Made by a program: the position numbers and the translations under genes. The notes beneath the pieces are model-generated. The model was given only the letters and a program-made list of their open reading frames with translations. It did not search any database and was not told the DNA's origin. From an uncultured Aquimarina sp. (lineage in GTDB: Bacteria > Bacteroidota > Bacteroidia > Flavobacteriales > Flavobacteriaceae), in assembly GCA_947502885.1 (NCBI GenBank), contig CANNBP010000002.1, positions 1-64,000 of the forward strand: a stretch of DNA of 64,000 nucleotides. The letters run 5' to 3'. Numbering within the stretch: position 1 is the first letter of the stretch; every line of letters begins with the position of its first letter. Positions 41,299 to 50,204 of this stretch are shown here, one piece after another.

Positions 41299-42717
41299 TT
41301 AATTGTCTGATAATAATGAGTATACTTCGTCTACCGAAGTTTCTCCATTTTTAACCATTCGTAAAGCGTTTGTTTTTAACGTATTTATCTTTTTTTCTTC
41401 TATATAATCATCGATCTGTAATTCGTTATGGCGAATTGCTGTTTCGAGTTCTTTTGTAATTGGTAAAATTTCGTAAATGGCTTTTCGACCTATATATCCT
41501 GTATGATAACATTGATTACATCCTGTAGCGATATAATGTGTCTCTATTTCTTCTGGAATATCAAACTCCTGAGGAAAATCTTTGGTCTCGGTTTTCTTCT
41601 GTGTTTTACAGTGCGAACAAAGTTTTCGAACCAAACGTTGTGCAATACTCATTGTGATGGTGTTCGCTATTAAGAAAGCAGGAACTTTCATGTCAATTAA
41701 CCTAGAGATTGTCGCCCAAGCAGAATTGGTATGTATTGTTGATAATACCAAGTGACCCGTTAATGCCGCTTTAATGGCCATAGCTGCCGTTCTATCATCT
41801 CTAATTTCACCAACCATTATGATATCTGGATCTTGTCTTAAAAATGCCCGAAGTGCTGCCGGAAAATCAAATTCAATATCTTCTCTAAGTTGCACCTGAT
41901 TAATTCCTTGTAAGGTATATTCGATAGGGTCTTCTATAGTAAGAATATTGGTTGTTTCTTTATTTAACTCTTTTAAGGTTGCATAAAGTGTAGTGGTCTT
42001 ACCAGAACCGGTAGGCCCAGATATAAGTATGATTCCTTGAGGTTTTTTTATGGCTTCTCGATATACTGATATTTCTTCATCAGTAAACCCCAAGTCATTT
42101 AAGGATACTTCTTGTGTATTTCGGTTAAGTAGTCTTAGTACAATTTTTTCGCCATATAATGTAGGCATAGTCGATACTCGAATATCAAATTCATCAGCAC
42201 CTTCTTTAAAAGTAATTCGACCATCTTGTGCTAATCTTTTTTGAGAGATATCCAGCCCAGATTGTATTTTAATCTGGTTGACTAATTGAGGATATTCAGT
42301 GCTAGAAATGGTATATTGTTCTTTTAGTTTTCCGTCAAGCCTGAAACGTACTCTACAGACTTTATCATAAGGTTCCATATGTATATCACTACTTCCAAAG
42401 TCTTTTGCAGTAGAGATTAACTTTTGTAAAAAATGATCTTCATATTGTAATTTTTCGCTAGAAGAAGTGGTAGTTTTTCTATAATTAAAAGTTAGATAGG
42501 ATTGTATGTTCTCTACTGTTTCAGGAATCAAAATAATTTTTGTTCCCAAAATAACAGTCAATTCTTTTTGTAGATTGACCAGGTCAGTACTGTCAGTTTT
42601 AAGGTGAAGTTCATTTTCTTCTTTTGAAATTGGAATAACTCTATAATGAAACGCTTGATTAGAAGTAATCAACTGCTTAACACTTATTGGGATCTCATAT
42701 GTTTTTAAATCGCTCAT
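41299..42717 (-). CDS. gspE: GspE/PilB-type secretion ATPase
   Basis: 472 aa. N1E-like domain, then the ATPase core with Walker A GPTGSGKTTTLYATL (near residue 236), Asp box FLRQDPDIIMVGEIRD, His box TGHLVLSTIHTNSAW and the four-cysteine zinc motif CSHCKT ... GCNQCYHTGYIGR (about 390-430). It powers pseudopilus assembly in the cytoplasm. Its start overlaps the stop of the peptidase gene by 4 bp. Confidence 0.95.
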   Translation of the reverse strand: MSDLKTYEIPISVKQLITSNQAFHYRVIPISKEENELHLKTDSTDLVNLQKELTVILGTKIILIPETVENIQSYLTFNYRKTTTSSSEKLQYEDHFLQKLISTAKDFGSSDIHMEPYDKVCRVRFRLDGKLKEQYTISSTEYPQLVNQIKIQSGLDISQKRLAQDGRITFKEGADEFDIRVSTMPTLYGEKIVLRLLNRNTQEVSLNDLGFTDEEISVYREAIKKPQGIILISGPTGSGKTTTLYATLKELNKETTNILTIEDPIEYTLQGINQVQLREDIEFDFPAALRAFLRQDPDIIMVGEIRDDRTAAMAIKAALTGHLVLSTIHTNSAWATISRLIDMKVPAFLIANTITMSIAQRLVRKLCSHCKTQKKTETKDFPQEFDIPEEIETHYIATGCNQCYHTGYIGRKAIYEILPITKELETAIRHNELQIDDYIEEKKINTLKTNALRMVKNGETSVDEVYSLLSDN

Positions 42718-43184
42718 ATTAAGTATAAAGTTAAAGAGTTGGTTATCCAGTTAGTAATAAGTAATACCCCAAAAAACATTGACATATACCCCGCAAGAGG
42801 AACCGTACTTTTCTTAATCACAAGTGATAGAAGTAGCGAAAATAACAAAGAGAACACTAATAAAATAGTAAATGTAATTGTAGGAAACCCAATTGCAATA
42901 CCAATAAAGAATAAAAGGTCGCCTAGCCCAAAAGCTTCTTTAAAAAAAGAACGCTTTAGGATTAATCTTGCATAAAGAAAACTAATAGATAGGCAAATAA
43001 GAACTATGCCTAAATTGATTCCAACGGCATAAATAAAGTGTATTGGCATAACACTTTTGTAGTGCAAAATACCCAATAACCCTATAAGGATAAGAAAAAC
43101 AAACCCATAGACCTCACGGTCTTTAACATCTTGATAGGTGATTGTACCTAAAACGAGTATAAGAAGTATTTTAATAGTAAGCAT
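42714..43184 (-). CDS. A24-family prepilin peptidase, short form
   Basis: 156 aa, with five or six membrane helices. Aspartate motifs: YQDVKDREVYG near residue 18 and FGLGDLLFFIGIAIGFP (GxGD) near residue 83. The N-terminal methyltransferase domain of GspO/PilD is missing, so it is the short form as in TadV/CpaA and archaeal enzymes. It should cut the four prepilin-like proteins of the operon. Start and upstream stop overlap as TAATG. Confidence 0.85.
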   Translation of the reverse strand: MLTIKILLILVLGTITYQDVKDREVYGFVFLILIGLLGILHYKSVMPIHFIYAVGINLGIVLICLSISFLYARLILKRSFFKEAFGLGDLLFFIGIAIGFPTITFTILLVFSLLFSLLLSLVIKKSTVPLAGYMSMFFGVLLITNWITNSLTLYLI

Positions 43185-43594
43185 TAGTCTGCTATAATTT
43201 GTTTTGGACTACCGTCCTCATTAATTTCCCAAACATTAAAAACACCATCACCGTCAAAATCAACAACTGCAGTTGCTCTGGCTTTAAAGTTAGATACGGT
43301 AGCTTCTAAAACTTCATAAGCATAATTAGCTGTTCCTCCACTTTTTACAGTTTTTGGAGCTTCATAATTAAGCTCTGTAAAATCCAAAGTATACTTAGAA
43401 TTAAGATAACGATATTGAGTTTGCATATTACTAATCGTTTTTAATTGTATTTTGGCTTCTTGCGCTTTCGTTTGAGCGATCAATGGCAAAAAATTTGGTA
43501 AGGCAATTAATAGTAAAATACCTATAATTGCTAATACCAAAAGCATTTCCTGAAGGTTAAATGCTTTTACTTTTTTTAATAACGATATTTTCAT
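43184..43594 (-). CDS. Major pseudopilin, GspG-like
   Basis: 136 aa. Leader MKISLLKKVKA, then FNLQEMLLVLAIIGILLLIA with Glu at +5 and Ala at -1. The globular part is compact and has DFDGDGVFNVWEI near the C-terminus, the calcium-type DxDxDG loop of GspG. As first gene of the operon and with this loop it is the best candidate for the main pseudopilin. Confidence 0.85.
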   Translation of the reverse strand: MKISLLKKVKAFNLQEMLLVLAIIGILLLIALPNFLPLIAQTKAQEAKIQLKTISNMQTQYRYLNSKYTLDFTELNYEAPKTVKSGGTANYAYEVLEATVSNFKARATAVVDFDGDGVFNVWEINEDGSPKQIIAD

Positions 43595-43619
43595 AAGTCT
43601 CTTATAATCAAAATGGTGG

Positions 43620-43627
43620 CAAAAATA
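43620..43627 (-). promoter_or_regulatory. Candidate -7 element of the secretion operon
   Basis: The minus strand reads TATTTTTG, a full match to the Bacteroidetes TAnnTTTG motif, 25 bp before the pseudopilin ATG. The -33 TTG is weak, with TTA 18 bp upstream. Confidence 0.4.
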
Positions 43628-44137
43628 AGGTTTTTCCGTAAATATTAAGTTATAATTACATGATTCAACAGCTTAAATAAATAACAACGATATACTTTTT
43701 GATATTATTTAAAACTTAATGTAATCTAGATTATTTCTGTAATAATTTAGATTATGTAAATATTATGCAATGATACGACAACAGGGTTTCATTTTCCGGG
43801 ACTCTTTATTTTTTTTAAAATTATGTTTGGTTAACTGTTCTTTTTTTATAAAAAAACCATTCCTTATATTAAGTATGTTCGTTTTTTAGGTTTTTGTTAC
43901 CAATAAAATGATACTGATTTCATAAATGTGTATTTGTATAGACTGTCTGTTTTGTGTTGAATTAAACTTTTTATTCGATTATTTGTAAAAGAGTTTTATT
44001 TCTTAAGGACTGATTAGTATGAATTAACTTGTTTTTATCTAGTTCATTATCAACAACTTGAAAGTGAATTTGTGTTTTGGCACGGCAATTGTTTATACAA
44101 TGTAAAATAAAGTATTAATAATTTAAAACCATAAACT
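43628..44137. other. Gene-free divergent region, about 510 bp
   Basis: AT-rich DNA between the secretion operon and the small plus-strand ORF. No ORF, repeat family or RNA structure stands out. It should hold promoters for both directions. Confidence 0.4.
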
Positions 44138-44239
44138 ATGAAAACATCATACACATTTACGTTAAGATTAGATTTTAAACATTTAATAAGTTTTTTAAGA
44201 GAATTACCTGCTTCATCTCGTTATGCAATACATAGGTAA
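44138..44239 (+). CDS. 33-codon ORF on a short terminated transcript
   Basis: ATG at 44138, preceded by AAACCATAAACT, opens MKTSYTFTLRLDFKHLISFL then RELPASSRYAIHR and TAA at 44237. The peptide is basic and amphipathic. It is followed by a hairpin at 44244 and a strong terminator at 44296, so a transcript of about 200 nt is likely. Whether the peptide is made, or the RNA acts as such, is open. It may relate to the divergent secretion operon. Confidence 0.4.
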   Translation: MKTSYTFTLRLDFKHLISFLRELPASSRYAIHR

Positions 44240-44295
44240 GCTATGAGAAAGTCTCATGAATTAACATCTAAATTCGGATGTTTGGATAAGAAGTG

Positions 44296-44326
44296 AAAAA
44301 GCGAGGTAGTTAAGATCTCGCTTTTT
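44296..44326 (+). terminator. Rho-independent-type terminator
   Basis: AAAAAGCGAG and CTCGCTTTTT pair perfectly around a short loop, followed by GCTTTTAT. It ends the short plus-strand transcript and could also act for the minus-strand gene beyond it. Confidence 0.65.
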
Positions 44327-44355
44327 GCTTTTATATGTATTTGTTATTAAATATC

Positions 44356-44904
44356 CTAAAGAGATACACCAACTAAGACTCCAATACCTATGCCGCCTAT
44401 AGCTATAAGAAGTTTATCAAAAATGCTTTTTGTCTTTTGTCTACGCACATTTTTTTCTACAATATCAAGGCTATTGGTAGCTTTTTCTAAACTATTTATA
44501 GTGTAATCCAAAGCTTTTTGTGTGTTTGTTAAAGTAGCCTGAGTTCTTTCATAAATAGCTTTATCTAGAGCGTCATTTTCATCAAAGTTTACTTTTAACT
44601 TGCTTTCTAGATCAATATTACGTTTTAATGTTGTTGTATAATTTTTTAAAAGTGCGTTAGTCATGTCATTTTGATTACCAACATTCTCATAAAAATTTTT
44701 TAAAGCTAAAAAAGAAGTTTTGTTAACCAGATAAATATCTGGAGTTTTAAAAGTATATAAACTGTCTTTTTTTACCAATAAAGGTGGGCCTTGACGATTC
44801 GCATACGATGCAGGTATTTCAATAATTTTTAAAGAATCGAGTTCCTGACCATAAGAAGTGGAAATAATAATGGAGCAAAATAGAGATAAGAGTAAGGTTT
44901 TCAT
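44356..44904 (-). CDS. Secreted coiled-coil protein with C-terminal membrane anchor
   Basis: 182 aa. Signal peptide MKTLLLSLFCSIIISTSYGQ, then a region with YANRQGPPLLVKKDSLYTF, a long coiled coil (about residues 75-155, NTQKALDYTINSLEKATNSL) and a C-terminal helix LLIAIGGIGIGVLVGVSL. It probably spans part of the periplasm from the membrane. Family not recognised. The downstream neighbour has a similar build, suggesting they work together. Confidence 0.6.
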   Translation of the reverse strand: MKTLLLSLFCSIIISTSYGQELDSLKIIEIPASYANRQGPPLLVKKDSLYTFKTPDIYLVNKTSFLALKNFYENVGNQNDMTNALLKNYTTTLKRNIDLESKLKVNFDENDALDKAIYERTQATLTNTQKALDYTINSLEKATNSLDIVEKNVRRQKTKSIFDKLLIAIGGIGIGVLVGVSL

Positions 44905-44960
44905 AATGTGTGAATTACAGATTGAATGTGTTGTGCTATGATTAAATTATAGGTAAGTGT

Positions 44961-45347
44961 TTATTTCTCGATACCAAAAAGCTTATCGAGTAAGACCTTA
45001 TGTTCGGTAAGTTTTTTATTGTTTTTTGATATCGTATCTTTAATAGCTTCTAACTCATTCCAGTCTCGTGCATTTTTCTTTTTGAAATCAAATAATAACG
45101 AATCACGTTGTCTTGTAACAATATCTTTTTGTAATTGAAGTTTTTTGAGTGCTTTGACAGAGTTTTGAAGATTTGATTTTGTAACAGTAAGAGTGTCTCT
45201 AGAAACTTTTAATTCTTGTCTAGCATTATCCAATTCTGATTTAATGATTTTCCAATTAGAACCTGAATTAAAAATCATATAACCAATGACTATCAGGAAC
45301 AAAAGAGCGACTATTTGTAAAATAGTATTTGCATTAATATTTTTCAT
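44961..45347 (-). CDS. Membrane-anchored coiled-coil protein
   Basis: 128 aa. One N-terminal helix (TILQIVALLFLIVIGYMIF) and then a continuous coiled coil (SELDNARQELKVSRDTL through ISKNNKKLTEHKVLL). No enzyme motif. Lies 57 bp upstream of the previous gene in the same direction, so they are probably co-transcribed. Confidence 0.6.
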   Translation of the reverse strand: MKNINANTILQIVALLFLIVIGYMIFNSGSNWKIIKSELDNARQELKVSRDTLTVTKSNLQNSVKALKKLQLQKDIVTRQRDSLLFDFKKKNARDWNELEAIKDTISKNNKKLTEHKVLLDKLFGIEK

Positions 45348-45679
45348 GAATTTTTGTGTTTATGGAATTTCCTTTATTAATAAAGCTGGCTTTCCTAGTA
45401 AAAATAAGTATTTTTTTCTCACTTGCACGGGGAGAATCCCTCAAAATCAGGCGTAGCTTTTCTTTTTTGTGATAAAAGAAGCTTGTTTTTTAGGTTTTAT
45501 ATAGAGACTTGTATGGTTCGCTTTTCTATGAAGTTGGATATGCTGACCTATACTATAAATGTGAATTTTATAATACTCTTTATGCTAATATTGCTAAACT
45601 TTTTATAAGAATTTTTGTTGTATTTCTTTGTTGGTATATTTAATTGTACATTAGTCCCATACCTCAATACCTATTTGTT

Positions 45680-46258
45680 ATGTCGGATTTTTGGCTTTAT
45701 ATAAAGCTTGGCTTTAGTCACGTTTTGGATTGGAATGCATATGATCATGTATTGTTTTTGATTGTATTGGCGATAGGATACACTTTTGATAACTGGAAAA
45801 GATTACTATTACTGGTTACTTTGTTTACTGTTGGTCATACGTTGTCATTATTTTTGGCGGCTTACAATGTTATTTCTGTAAATTCAAAATTGGTTGAATT
45901 TTTGATTCCAGTAACTATTCTGGTAACCGCATTGTTTAATGTGTTTACAGCCAAGAATGCGTTCAAAAATGGAAAAATGGGAGTGCAGTATATAGTAACT
46001 GTATTTTTTGGACTCATACATGGTTTGGGGTTTTCTATATATTTTAAGCATGTTAGTGGAGGAACAAAGATTTTACCTCTATTAGAGTTTGCTTTAGGAA
46101 TCGAATTTGCACAAATTATTATTGTTTTTATCATACTTATGATAAGTTTTATAGCGCAAACATTTTTTAGGTTTTCAAAACGCGATTGGATCATGGTTAT
46201 TTCTTCTATTGTCGTGGGAATTGTTATTCCTATGTTGATTGCTAATAAAATTTGGTGA
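45680..46258 (+). CDS. HupE/UreJ_2-like membrane protein
   Basis: 192 aa from the ATG at 45680 (MSDFWLYIKLGF); the extension to 45644 is unlikely. Six membrane helices. The family motif DHVLFLIVLAIGY near residue 26, LFTVGHTLSLFLA, and GLIHGLGFS near residue 115 carry the conserved His of HupE/UreJ proteins, linked to nickel or to membrane metal transport. The cargo is unknown. Confidence 0.75.
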   Translation: MSDFWLYIKLGFSHVLDWNAYDHVLFLIVLAIGYTFDNWKRLLLLVTLFTVGHTLSLFLAAYNVISVNSKLVEFLIPVTILVTALFNVFTAKNAFKNGKMGVQYIVTVFFGLIHGLGFSIYFKHVSGGTKILPLLEFALGIEFAQIIIVFIILMISFIAQTFFRFSKRDWIMVISSIVVGIVIPMLIANKIW

Positions 46259-46344
46259 ATAAGTGAAAATTAAGGTTGTATTTGCCACATCGGAATAATA
46301 TATTCGTATTTTGATTGTTATCAATTTATTGTTATTTCTACCCT

Positions 46345-46776
46345 ATGTCCAAAAAAAAACAACTTAAGTATGATAAAGCCTATCTAAGAATAGCGAGAGA
46401 GTGGGGAAAACTATCTCATTGTCATAGAAAAAAAGTTGGTGCGGTTATTGTAAAAGATAGAATGATTATTTCTGACGGATTTAATGGAACACCAACCGGT
46501 TTTGAAAACCCTTGTGAAGATGAAGAGGGATATACAAAATGGTATGTGTTGCATGCAGAAGCTAATGCTATCTCCAAAGTGGCGTCATCAACGCAATCGT
46601 GTAAAGGTGCAACTTTGTATATCACATTGTCGCCTTGTAAAGAATGTAGTAAATTGATTCATCAGGCAGGAATAAAACGTATAGTATACCAAACGGGATA
46701 TAAAGATAGTTCTGGTTTGGATTTTTTAATTAAAGCGGGAGTACAAATAGAACAGATTTCGGACTTAGAAGAGTAA
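46345..46776 (+). CDS. dCMP deaminase family (ComEB-like)
   Basis: 143 aa from the ATG at 46345 (MSKKKQLKYDKAYL). Zinc site: HAEANAISKVA (His and catalytic Glu) and SPCKECSKLIH (PCxxC). KVGAVIVKDRMIISDGFNGTP is the entry of deoxycytidylate deaminases. The enzyme turns dCMP into dUMP for dTMP synthesis. Its stop TAA is directly followed by the ATG of the next gene. Confidence 0.9.
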   Translation: MSKKKQLKYDKAYLRIAREWGKLSHCHRKKVGAVIVKDRMIISDGFNGTPTGFENPCEDEEGYTKWYVLHAEANAISKVASSTQSCKGATLYITLSPCKECSKLIHQAGIKRIVYQTGYKDSSGLDFLIKAGVQIEQISDLEE

Positions 46777-48360
46777 ATGGGATATTCAAAAAAATATGTG
46801 CCTTTATTTATTGGATTGGCTTTAGGAGCTGGGGTGTTTTTGGGCAGTAAACTTGACTTTAGTGATCCTTCGGCAAAATTGTTTTCATATAATCCTAAAA
46901 AAGAAAAGCTTAACAGATTAATCGATTATATCGATTATGAATATGTCGATGATATTAACACCGATAGCATTGTTGAGGTTACTGTAAATAGAATACTAGA
47001 AAACCTAGATCCACATTCAATTTATATATCGCCAGAAGAGTTAAAAGGTGTTACCGAAAGTATGCAAGGTGATTTTATAGGTATAGGAGTTAGTTATTAT
47101 TCGTTTAGAGATACCATATCTGTAATTAATACCATAAAAGGAGGGCCTAGTGAGAAATCTGGAATTAAAGCTGGCGATAGGATTCTTATGGCGGATAATG
47201 ACACGTTATATGGAGAAAAACTTATACGAGAAAATTTAGCCAGTAAACTTAAAGGAGAGATAAATAGTAAGGTAAAGCTTAAGGTTTATAGAAAGGGTGA
47301 AGGCGTTTTTGATGTTATGGTAAAAAGAGGTAGGGTGCCTTTAGAGAGTGTTGACGCTGCCTATATGCTAACCGACGAATTGGGGTACATTAAAGTAAAT
47401 CGATTTGCAGAGACCACCTATAAGGAGTTTCGAGCTGCAATGGATAATTTGCTCGATAAAAATGTCAAAAGCTTAGTAATTGATTTGCGTGATAATGGAG
47501 GTGGGTTCATAGCACCTGCACTAAAAATGGCAGATGAATTTTTAAAAGATGACTTGCTTATTATGTTTACCAAAAATAAGAATGGAGCCATAGAAAATAA
47601 TTACGCTACGAATAGAGGAAGTTTTGAAAAAGGTAAGGTGTATGTGTTACTTAATGAAAACTCGGCTTCGGCTAGCGAGATTTTTGCAGGGGCAATTCAA
47701 GATAATGATAGAGGGATTATTGTTGGTAGGAGATCTTACGGAAAAGGACTGGTGCAAAGAGAGATGGCGTTAGGAGATGGTAGTGCTATACGACTAACCA
47801 TTTCGAGATACTATACACCAACAGGACGTTCAATACAAAAACCGTATGAAAACGGAAACAAAGAATATTTTAATGAGTATCTAGAAAGGTATAAAAATGG
47901 AGAGTTACAAAGCGCAGATAGCATTCAAGTTGCAGATTCATTAAAGTTTAGAACTCCAGGTGGAAAAATTGTTTATGGGGGTGGAGGAATTATACCAGAT
48001 ATTTTTGTGAGCAAGGATACAACGAGGGTTGGAGAGACGCTGGGGTATATGCTGCGATCTGGAAGAATGGGAGGATTTGTTTTTGAAGCTTTAGATAAAA
48101 ATAGAACTTATTATAATAGTTTGTCAGAAAATGAGTTTAAAGAAAAGGTAGTTATTGATGATGCCTTTGCAGAAGATTTTTTAAAGTACTCTAGAAGTAG
48201 AGGAATTGAAATTGAATTAAAGAATTATAAAGAACAATTAAAGAAATATTTAAAATCTATAATGGCTCAGCAATTATTTGGGACAGCTGCGTTCGAAAAG
48301 ATTATTAATAAAGACGATGCAATGATTAATAAAGTGATTTCACTCAACAAAGAAGAATAA
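46777..48360 (+). CDS. S41 C-terminal processing peptidase (CtpA type)
   Basis: 527 aa. One N-terminal membrane anchor (VPLFIGLALGAGVFLG). PDZ domain from about residue 90 (GIGVSYYSFRDTISVINTIK; AGDRILMADND). Catalytic Ser in NENSASASEIFAGAIQD and Lys in RSYGKGLVQREMAL, followed by ISRYYTPTGRSIQKPYE. This is the periplasmic tail-specific protease family. Start codon abuts the deaminase stop (TAAATG). Confidence 0.95.
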   Translation: MGYSKKYVPLFIGLALGAGVFLGSKLDFSDPSAKLFSYNPKKEKLNRLIDYIDYEYVDDINTDSIVEVTVNRILENLDPHSIYISPEELKGVTESMQGDFIGIGVSYYSFRDTISVINTIKGGPSEKSGIKAGDRILMADNDTLYGEKLIRENLASKLKGEINSKVKLKVYRKGEGVFDVMVKRGRVPLESVDAAYMLTDELGYIKVNRFAETTYKEFRAAMDNLLDKNVKSLVIDLRDNGGGFIAPALKMADEFLKDDLLIMFTKNKNGAIENNYATNRGSFEKGKVYVLLNENSASASEIFAGAIQDNDRGIIVGRRSYGKGLVQREMALGDGSAIRLTISRYYTPTGRSIQKPYENGNKEYFNEYLERYKNGELQSADSIQVADSLKFRTPGGKIVYGGGGIIPDIFVSKDTTRVGETLGYMLRSGRMGGFVFEALDKNRTYYNSLSENEFKEKVVIDDAFAEDFLKYSRSRGIEIELKNYKEQLKKYLKSIMAQQLFGTAAFEKIINKDDAMINKVISLNKEE

Positions 48361-48377
48361 TTTTACCCCTAATAAAC

Positions 48378-48683
48378 ATGTCAGTATTTGAAGAATACCT
48401 AATAGCTATAGCAATTTGCTCACCACTTTTTTTCTTTATCATAGCGGTTGCTTTTAGATTATTGGATAATAGTGCCTCTATTTTTCTGAAGCATGATATT
48501 TTGGTTGATACTTCTTACGTTTCAGGAGAAATAATTCGTGAGCATATGTTGAATTCTAAAGATGTGAAATTAAAAAGAACCTTGAGTCGTGCACTTTTAT
48601 TTAGGCGTCTACATAATTTTTTTATGATTTTAATGGTTATTTCAATCCCACCCGTAATTATTGCTTGCTTTTTTGTTTTCTAA
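48378..48683 (+). CDS. Small membrane protein
   Basis: 101 aa with two membrane helices (about residues 8-28 and 78-98) and a polar loop KDVKLKRTLSRALLFRRLHN. Starts 18 bp after the protease gene, so it is probably in the same operon. Family not recognised. Confidence 0.6.
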   Translation: MSVFEEYLIAIAICSPLFFFIIAVAFRLLDNSASIFLKHDILVDTSYVSGEIIREHMLNSKDVKLKRTLSRALLFRRLHNFFMILMVISIPPVIIACFFVF

Positions 48684-48718
48684 AAAAAAGTATAAAGTAC
48701 CATTCCAAATTGTAAAGC

Positions 48719-48928
48719 TTATTTTTTTCGACTTCTTTTTCTTTGTTCTTGAATGCGTCTTGAAGCAATTAGAATTAATAGTAGCACAATTACACAGGCA
48801 GATGCCACGATACTAATAAGAGCAGTCTTACTGTCACCTACAAATAGGTTGTTAAGGTCTAAATGTGTGCTATTGTATATAATTAAACCAGTTGCAATAA
48901 GAATTAATAAGTAGATAAAATATTTCAA
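48719..48928 (-). CDS. Small membrane protein with basic C-terminus
   Basis: 69 aa, two helices (about 3-18 and 36-56) and the end ASRRIQEQRKRSRKK. It lies directly downstream of marC-like in the same direction. No family recognised. Confidence 0.5.
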   Translation of the reverse strand: MKYFIYLLILIATGLIIYNSTHLDLNNLFVGDSKTALISIVASACVIVLLLILIASRRIQEQRKRSRKK

Positions 48929-48950
48929 AATAATAATATGTTAGTAGTTG

Positions 48951-49523
48951 TTAAAAAAGCCCTTTGATATTGGTTGCAAATAACTTGACAGCAATTGCGA
49001 GTAAAATAACCCCAAAAATCTTTCGAATTACATTGATTCCTTGATGGCCTAATACTTTTTCTATTCTACGAGAAGACTTAAGTACTATATAGACAAAGAT
49101 AAGATTAATTATGATTGCAATTACAATATTAATGGTGTGGTACTCTGCTCTAAGAGATAGTATAGATGTCATTGTACCGGCGCCAGCAATCAGAGGAAAT
49201 GCTAAGGGAACAACTGCTGCAGTTTCTGGAGCCTCGTCTTTGTATAGTTGAATCCCAAGGATCATTTCTAAGGCTATAAAAAATATAATAAAAGCACCAG
49301 CAACAGCAAAAGAGTTAACGTCAATCCCGATAAGATTAAGAATCTCTTTTCCGACAAAAAGAAAAAGTATCATTAAAATAGCAGCTACGATAGAGGCCTT
49401 TTCACTTTGGATATGCCCTACTTTTTTACGAAGATCTATAATTATAGGAATACTTCCTATAATGTCAATTACCGCAAATAATATCATACTAGCGGTTAGG
49501 ATTTCTTTTATATCAAAATGCAT
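48951..49523 (-). CDS. MarC family membrane protein
   Basis: 190 aa from the ATG at 49523 (MHFDIKEILTASM); the longer frame to 49646 runs into the promoter of the divergent gene. Six helices; AVIDIIGSIPIIIDL near residue 17 and PLAFPLIAGAGTMTSIL near 110 are the conserved blocks of MarC. Once linked to antibiotic resistance in E. coli, the real function is unknown. Confidence 0.85.
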   Translation of the reverse strand: MHFDIKEILTASMILFAVIDIIGSIPIIIDLRKKVGHIQSEKASIVAAILMILFLFVGKEILNLIGIDVNSFAVAGAFIIFFIALEMILGIQLYKDEAPETAAVVPLAFPLIAGAGTMTSILSLRAEYHTINIVIAIIINLIFVYIVLKSSRRIEKVLGHQGINVIRKIFGVILLAIAVKLFATNIKGLF

Positions 49524-49625
49524 AATGATAGTGATTTTAAAAATTAACGCAAATGTAAATAGACTCTTTGAAGTAAAGGTATTATAAAAAGGTAAATAAA
49601 TTGTAAAAATTATTGAGCTAAGAAG

Positions 49626-49633
49626 TATCTTTG
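49626..49633 (+). promoter_or_regulatory. Candidate -7 element, leaderless DUF3109 mRNA
   Basis: TATCTTTG matches TAnnTTTG and lies only 4 bp before the ATG at 49638. A TTG stands 22 bp upstream. Transcription would start about at the start codon. Confidence 0.35.
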
Positions 49634-49637
49634 CTTC

Positions 49638-50204
49638 ATGTTTCAATTAGGAAAAACTATTATATCAGAGGATATTATCGAGAAGGAATTTTTATGTAAC
49701 CTCTCGGCATGCAAAGGAGCTTGTTGTATCGACGGAGAAGCAGGAGCTCCATTAGAAGAGTCTGAAACTCATAAGCTTAAGGAAATTTACCCTGTTGTTA
49801 AAACGTATTTGAGAAAAGAAGGGATTAATGCAATTGAAAATCAAGGAACTCATGTAGAAACTCCAAATGGAGAGTTAGAAACTCCACTTATTGACGGTGC
49901 AGATTGTGCTTATGTGATTTTTGATGAAAAAGGAACGGCTATGTGTGCTATAGAAGAGGCATACAATCAAGGAGAAGTAGATTGGAAAAAACCAGTTTCT
50001 TGTCATTTATATCCAGTTAGAGTACAGGATTATACCGAATTCTCAGCAGTGAATTATCATCAATGGGAGATTTGTGATGATGCATGTTCTCTAGGAAAAG
50101 AACTACAGGTGCCAGTTTATAAATTTGTTAAAGAGGCCTTGGTTCGGAAATTTGGAGAGGATTGGTATTTAGAGTTAGAAAAAGTAGCAGAGAATTATAA
50201 ATAA
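49638..50204 (+). CDS. DUF3109 family Cys-rich protein
   Basis: 188 aa. Cysteines are arranged as in DUF3109: FLCNLSACKGACCIDGEAG, DGADCAYVIF, GTAMCAIEEA, PVSCHLYPVRV and WEICDDACSLG, likely an Fe-S or zinc centre. Function unknown, common in Bacteroidetes. Confidence 0.9.
   Translation: MFQLGKTIISEDIIEKEFLCNLSACKGACCIDGEAGAPLEESETHKLKEIYPVVKTYLRKEGINAIENQGTHVETPNGELETPLIDGADCAYVIFDEKGTAMCAIEEAYNQGEVDWKKPVSCHLYPVRVQDYTEFSAVNYHQWEICDDACSLGKELQVPVYKFVKEALVRKFGEDWYLELEKVAENYK

Noticed and set aside
45423..45608. Plus-strand 61-codon ORF before the HupE-like gene
   Set aside because: No start region, no motif and low-complexity AT-rich composition.
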